Origin: Lysobacteraceae bacterium
Lineage (GTDB): Bacteria > Pseudomonadota > Gammaproteobacteria > Xanthomonadales > Xanthomonadaceae
Length of the DNA stretch: 6,594 nt
Assembly (NCBI GenBank): GCA_017990865.1
Contig: JAGNNB010000172.1
Location: forward strand, 1 to 6,594
Direction: 5' to 3'
Position 1 is the stretch's first letter. Each line of letters begins with the position of its first letter. Under the pieces are notes generated by a model. The model was given only the letters and a program-made list of their open reading frames with translations. It did not search any database and had not been told where the DNA came from. Shown piece by piece: positions 5,033 to 6,594 of this stretch. The position numbers were made by a program, and so were the translations under genes.

Positions 5033-5161
5033 ATGAACGCGATACCGAAATCTTTCCCGCGAGAGTCTAGGCCTGAGTTCTTACGAACATGCCCAATTCC
5101 GAAGGATCACTATGAACGATTCGACTCGTTTTCAAACCGAATGTGCCCAAGCCAGCGATGA
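5033..5161 (+). CDS. Possible 42-codon leader ORF overlapping the start of the HTH gene
   Basis: An ATG at 5033 lies seven bases after AGGAG (5021-5025), the best Shine-Dalgarno site in this part of the window. The ORF encodes 42 residues, MNAIPKSFPRESRPEFLRTC and so on to NRMCPSQR, ending at TGA 5159-5161. It overlaps the first 50 bases of the XRE-type gene in another frame. It has no membrane or signal segment, and it uses ATA, AGG and TTA, which are rare in GC-rich genomes, so a conserved protein product is doubtful. It could be a leader ORF that couples or limits translation of the HTH gene. Alternatively it is a chance ORF with a fortuitous ribosome site. Confidence 0.35.
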   Translation: MNAIPKSFPRESRPEFLRTCPIPKDHYERFDSFSNRMCPSQR

Positions 5162-5408
5162 CACCGTGCTTTCTCTCCAACTGCTTCGCGGCGGCCGCAT
5201 CATGCTCGATCGCGACGCTTTGCTCCGGCTCCGCCACGCACGGCTGATGAGCCAACAAGACCTCGCCGACGACTGCTGGCGCCGCAATATCCGCGTTTCG
5301 CTGCCGACGATCAAACGCGCCGAACGCGGGCGCGCGGTGCGCTTTCGTATCGCGCGCGAGCTGGCGCGTTGTTTCGAGGTGCCGGTGGTGCGCTTGATCG
5401 CGCCTTGA
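5112..5408 (+). CDS. XRE/Cro-type helix-turn-helix DNA-binding protein
   Basis: A 98-residue protein whose residues 32-96 form a helix-turn-helix domain: DRDALLRLRHARLMSQQDLADDC (33-55), then a slightly longer turn WRRNIRVS, the recognition helix LPTIKRAERG (64-73), and RIARELARCFEVPVVRLI (79-96). SQQDLA and TIKRAERG match the XRE pattern. The spacing between the two helices (WRRNIRV) is longer than in lambda Cro-type proteins and resembles HTH domains found at the front of large signalling proteins; here it stands alone. The N-terminal 30 residues are not recognisable. GAAGGA (5101-5106) five bases before the ATG supports this start; Met31 (5202) is a less likely alternative. It probably acts as a cytoplasmic transcription regulator, perhaps of itself through the inverted repeat at 4947-4969, but targets are unknown. 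Confidence 0.82.
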   Translation: MNDSTRFQTECAQASDDTVLSLQLLRGGRIMLDRDALLRLRHARLMSQQDLADDCWRRNIRVSLPTIKRAERGRAVRFRIARELARCFEVPVVRLIAP

Positions 5409-5436
5409 ATCAAAACGGCTAGCTAACCTCGTATCT

Positions 5437-5467
5437 GCATCGGGCGCGCCTGCGGGGCGCCCGATGC
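5437..5467. terminator. Bidirectional terminator-like hairpin between convergent genes
   Basis: GCATCGGGCGC (5437-5447) and GCGCCCGATGC (5457-5467) make a perfect 11-bp GC-rich stem with a 9-base loop. It lies in the 65-bp gap between the ends of the HTH gene (5408, plus) and the DUF4199 gene (5474, minus), the normal place for a shared terminator. Neither strand has a U-tract right after it, so termination may be partly Rho-dependent. Confidence 0.55.
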
Positions 5468-5473
5468 CCGGCA

Positions 5474-6013
5474 TCACCCCCGCTTCGCCGGCAGAAAACT
5501 CGGCTTGCGCAGCAGCGCGGCGCTGATCAGCGAGACCAGAACGCCGACGGGGAAGATTTCGGTGAAGGTCATCGGCAGGCGGAACATCGGGTCGGCGTAT
5601 TGGCGTTTGAATGCTTCCATCTCGGCGGCGTATTTCGCCAACTCGGCCGCGGCCATGCCTTTCGCGCGCTGCTGCTCGATCATGTGTTTGGCGTACTCAC
5701 CCATGTAATCCATGCCGGTGACAGCCAGTGCCGCCTCCCAGGCCAGGACGTAGAACACGCCGGCGACGACGCTGATGCCCAGGCCTATACCGAAGGCCGG
5801 CCAAAACCGGATGACGCCGCCGAGGGCCTGGTCGCGATGGCGCTTCATGCCCACGAACACCGCGCTGAGCGCGATCAACATGGACGAGTAACCGATCAGC
5901 ATGCCGACGCCCATCGGCGGCGGGTTGCCGGCCATGGCGACGGTGGTGCCGAACAGGATGCTGCCGACGATCAAGCCGGCGACGGTGCCCCAGAGCAGAA
6001 TGTTGCGGAACAT
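5474..6013 (-). CDS. DUF4199 domain-containing membrane protein
   Basis: A 179-residue inner-membrane protein matching the DUF4199 family, whose function is unknown. Hydrophobic segments are at about 5-27, 34-56, 70-98 and 148-168. A hydrophilic helical stretch (about 102-142: MDYMGEYAKHMIEQQRAKG, AAELAKYAAEMEAFKRQYAD) lies between helices 3 and 4 and is typical of these proteins. The frame extends 45 bp upstream to an ATG at 6058. The start at 6013 is preferred because GAGGAGA (6027-6021) precedes it by seven bases and the product then begins MFRNILLWG, right at helix 1. It is downstream of a membrane-tethered LuxR-type protein (167-bp gap) in the same direction, an arrangement suggesting co-regulation. 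The gene ends in the convergent hairpin at 5437-5467. The family is confident, the role unknown. Confidence 0.92.
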   Translation of the reverse strand: MFRNILLWGTVAGLIVGSILFGTTVAMAGNPPPMGVGMLIGYSSMLIALSAVFVGMKRHRDQALGGVIRFWPAFGIGLGISVVAGVFYVLAWEAALAVTGMDYMGEYAKHMIEQQRAKGMAAAELAKYAAEMEAFKRQYADPMFRLPMTFTEIFPVGVLVSLISAALLRKPSFLPAKRG

Positions 6014-6095
6014 CGGGAGATCTCCTCGCGTGATTGGGAGGCGGTATTCGGGGCCCAAGCCGGGGCGGGATCAATCGCCCGGATGGGTGATTTCG

Positions 6096-6115
6096 GCGTT
6101 TTAGTGCGTTTTACT
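6096..6115. promoter_or_regulatory. Tandem 10-bp direct repeat upstream of the DUF4199 gene
   Basis: GCGTTTTAGT and GCGTTTTACT follow each other directly and differ at one base. The 10-bp period places the two copies on the same face of the helix, as expected for a protein dimer binding in tandem. It lies 83 bp before the DUF4199 start and 65 bp after the regulator gene ends. The nearby LuxR-type HTH protein is an obvious candidate ligand, but that is inference. It is the most AT-rich patch in this gap and could also hold a promoter. Confidence 0.45.
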
Positions 6116-6139
6116 CGCTCATCCGCCCGGTTTCGTCTC

Positions 6140-6153
6140 TCGCCGGCCGGCGA
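6140..6153. repeat. Perfect 14-bp palindrome TCGCCGGCCGGCGA
   Basis: This self-complementary sequence sits 27 bp past the stop of the LuxR-type gene. It could form a GC-rich hairpin weakening read-through into the DUF4199 gene, or be chance in GC-rich sequence. No U-tract accompanies it. Confidence 0.3.
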
Positions 6154-6180
6154 TTCGGCCCCGACACCGCCGCGCTGCGG

Positions 6181-6594
6181 TCACGGCATCAGCCCCAGCT
6201 CGCGCGCCTTGCGCAGGGCGTCGGTGCGGCGCTTGGCGTCCAGTTTCTCGTACAGGCGGGCGATGTGCGTCTTGACGGTGTTCGGGGAGACGTCGAGCTT
6301 GGCCGCGATTTCCTTGTTCGAGCGGCCGGCGGCGATTTCCTTGAGGACTTCCAGCTCGCGTGGGCTGATACCGAGCGCGGCCTGCGCCTGCGGATTGCCG
6401 TCGAACGGGGCGGGCTTGCCGCTGCCCAAGGCGCGGGCGCCGATGTAGACGCCCAGGGCCAGAAAGCCCGCGGCGATCAAAAAGACGTAGACCTCATCGG
6501 AATGGGCGCGCGCCAGCCGCTGGTAATCCAGCCACTGCAGCGCCAGCGTGCCCGCTGCGAGCAGCAGGCCGTAGGCGAGGATTCGTGTCCACAT
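6181..6594 (-). CDS. Membrane-anchored LuxR-type helix-turn-helix regulator
   Basis: A 137-residue protein with two membrane helices (about 4-22 and 35-56) followed by a LuxR/FixJ-type DNA-binding domain (74-137). Domain landmarks are ISPRELEVLKEIAAG (76-90), SNKEIAAKLDVS (92-103) and the recognition helix PNTVKTHIARLYEKL (104-118); Glu80, Gly90, Asn93, Glu95, Ile96, Val107, Lys108 and His110 match the usual conserved pattern. There is no receiver or autoinducer-binding domain, so the sensor part would be the membrane hairpin, with the HTH in the cytoplasm. The ATG is the last three bases of the window, so the start is plausible (MWTRILAYG leads straight into helix 1) but its ribosome site cannot be checked, and an earlier start is possible. 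It precedes the DUF4199 gene and probably regulates it. Binding targets are not shown by the sequence. Confidence 0.9.
   Translation of the reverse strand: MWTRILAYGLLLAAGTLALQWLDYQRLARAHSDEVYVFLIAAGFLALGVYIGARALGSGKPAPFDGNPQAQAALGISPRELEVLKEIAAGRSNKEIAAKLDVSPNTVKTHIARLYEKLDAKRRTDALRKARELGLMP

Noticed and set aside
6014..6058. Upstream start for the DUF4199 protein at 6058
   Set aside because: No ribosome site there, whereas the internal ATG at 6013 has GAGGAGA at seven bases and begins right before helix 1.
5600..6448. Plus-strand 282-codon ORF opposite the DUF4199 and LuxR-type genes
   Set aside because: His/Asp/Ala-rich antisense product with no domain; both minus-strand genes have clear family features.

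Overview
The window is GC-rich DNA with dense bacterial coding, GC-biased third codon positions and good Shine-Dalgarno sites. The proteins look like those of the Xanthomonadaceae/Lysobacter group of Gammaproteobacteria: a secreted NTF2-like protein with the FYHDNGG signature, a DUF4199 membrane protein paired with a membrane-tethered LuxR-type HTH protein, and a lipoprotein M20 amidohydrolase. That assignment is an inference from family resemblance. I see no rRNA, tRNA, CRISPR array, transposase or phage gene. This is chromosomal housekeeping/accessory sequence rather than an obvious island.

Layout. At the left edge (1-72, minus strand) there seems to be the first 12 codons of a gene running out of the window. 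Its start codon directly abuts a perfect 15-bp palindrome, with a -35/-10 placed so that transcription would begin at the ATG: a leaderless, probably autoregulated gene. After about 240 bp holding two hairpins comes an M20D-type metallopeptidase lipoprotein (295-1599). Its zinc ligands are intact, but its lid domain is divergent and has no histidine. Next on the plus strand are a secreted protein of unknown function (1779-2306), a secreted NTF2/DUF4440-like protein (2427-2918) and a four-helix membrane protein (3136-3516). A 361-bp stretch without a conventional gene (3517-3877) holds a possible 45-codon one-helix membrane ORF and a REP-like nested inverted repeat.

The right-hand part starts with a translationally coupled pair: a secreted four-cysteine protein (3878-4381) and a DUF3592 membrane protein (4371-4805), overlapping by 11 nt. 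A 98-aa XRE-type HTH protein (5112-5408) follows, preceded and overlapped by a 42-codon ORF with a strong ribosome binding site. A GC-rich hairpin (5437-5467) separates it from a convergent minus-strand pair: a LuxR-type HTH protein with two membrane helices (6594-6181), then a DUF4199 protein (6013-5474). A tandem 10-bp repeat lies between those two genes.

How the genes work together. The clearest functional links are the coupled secreted/membrane pair at 3878-4805 and the regulator plus DUF4199 pair at the right end. Three separate exported small proteins each keep exactly four cysteines after signal-peptide cleavage, which suggests disulfide-stabilised periplasmic proteins. No complete, undescribed multi-gene system could be demonstrated. 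The best leads are the leaderless operator/promoter at the left edge, the atypical M20 lid, the overlapping leader ORF before the HTH gene, and a near-identical 15-bp promoter-like motif before two unrelated exported-protein genes.
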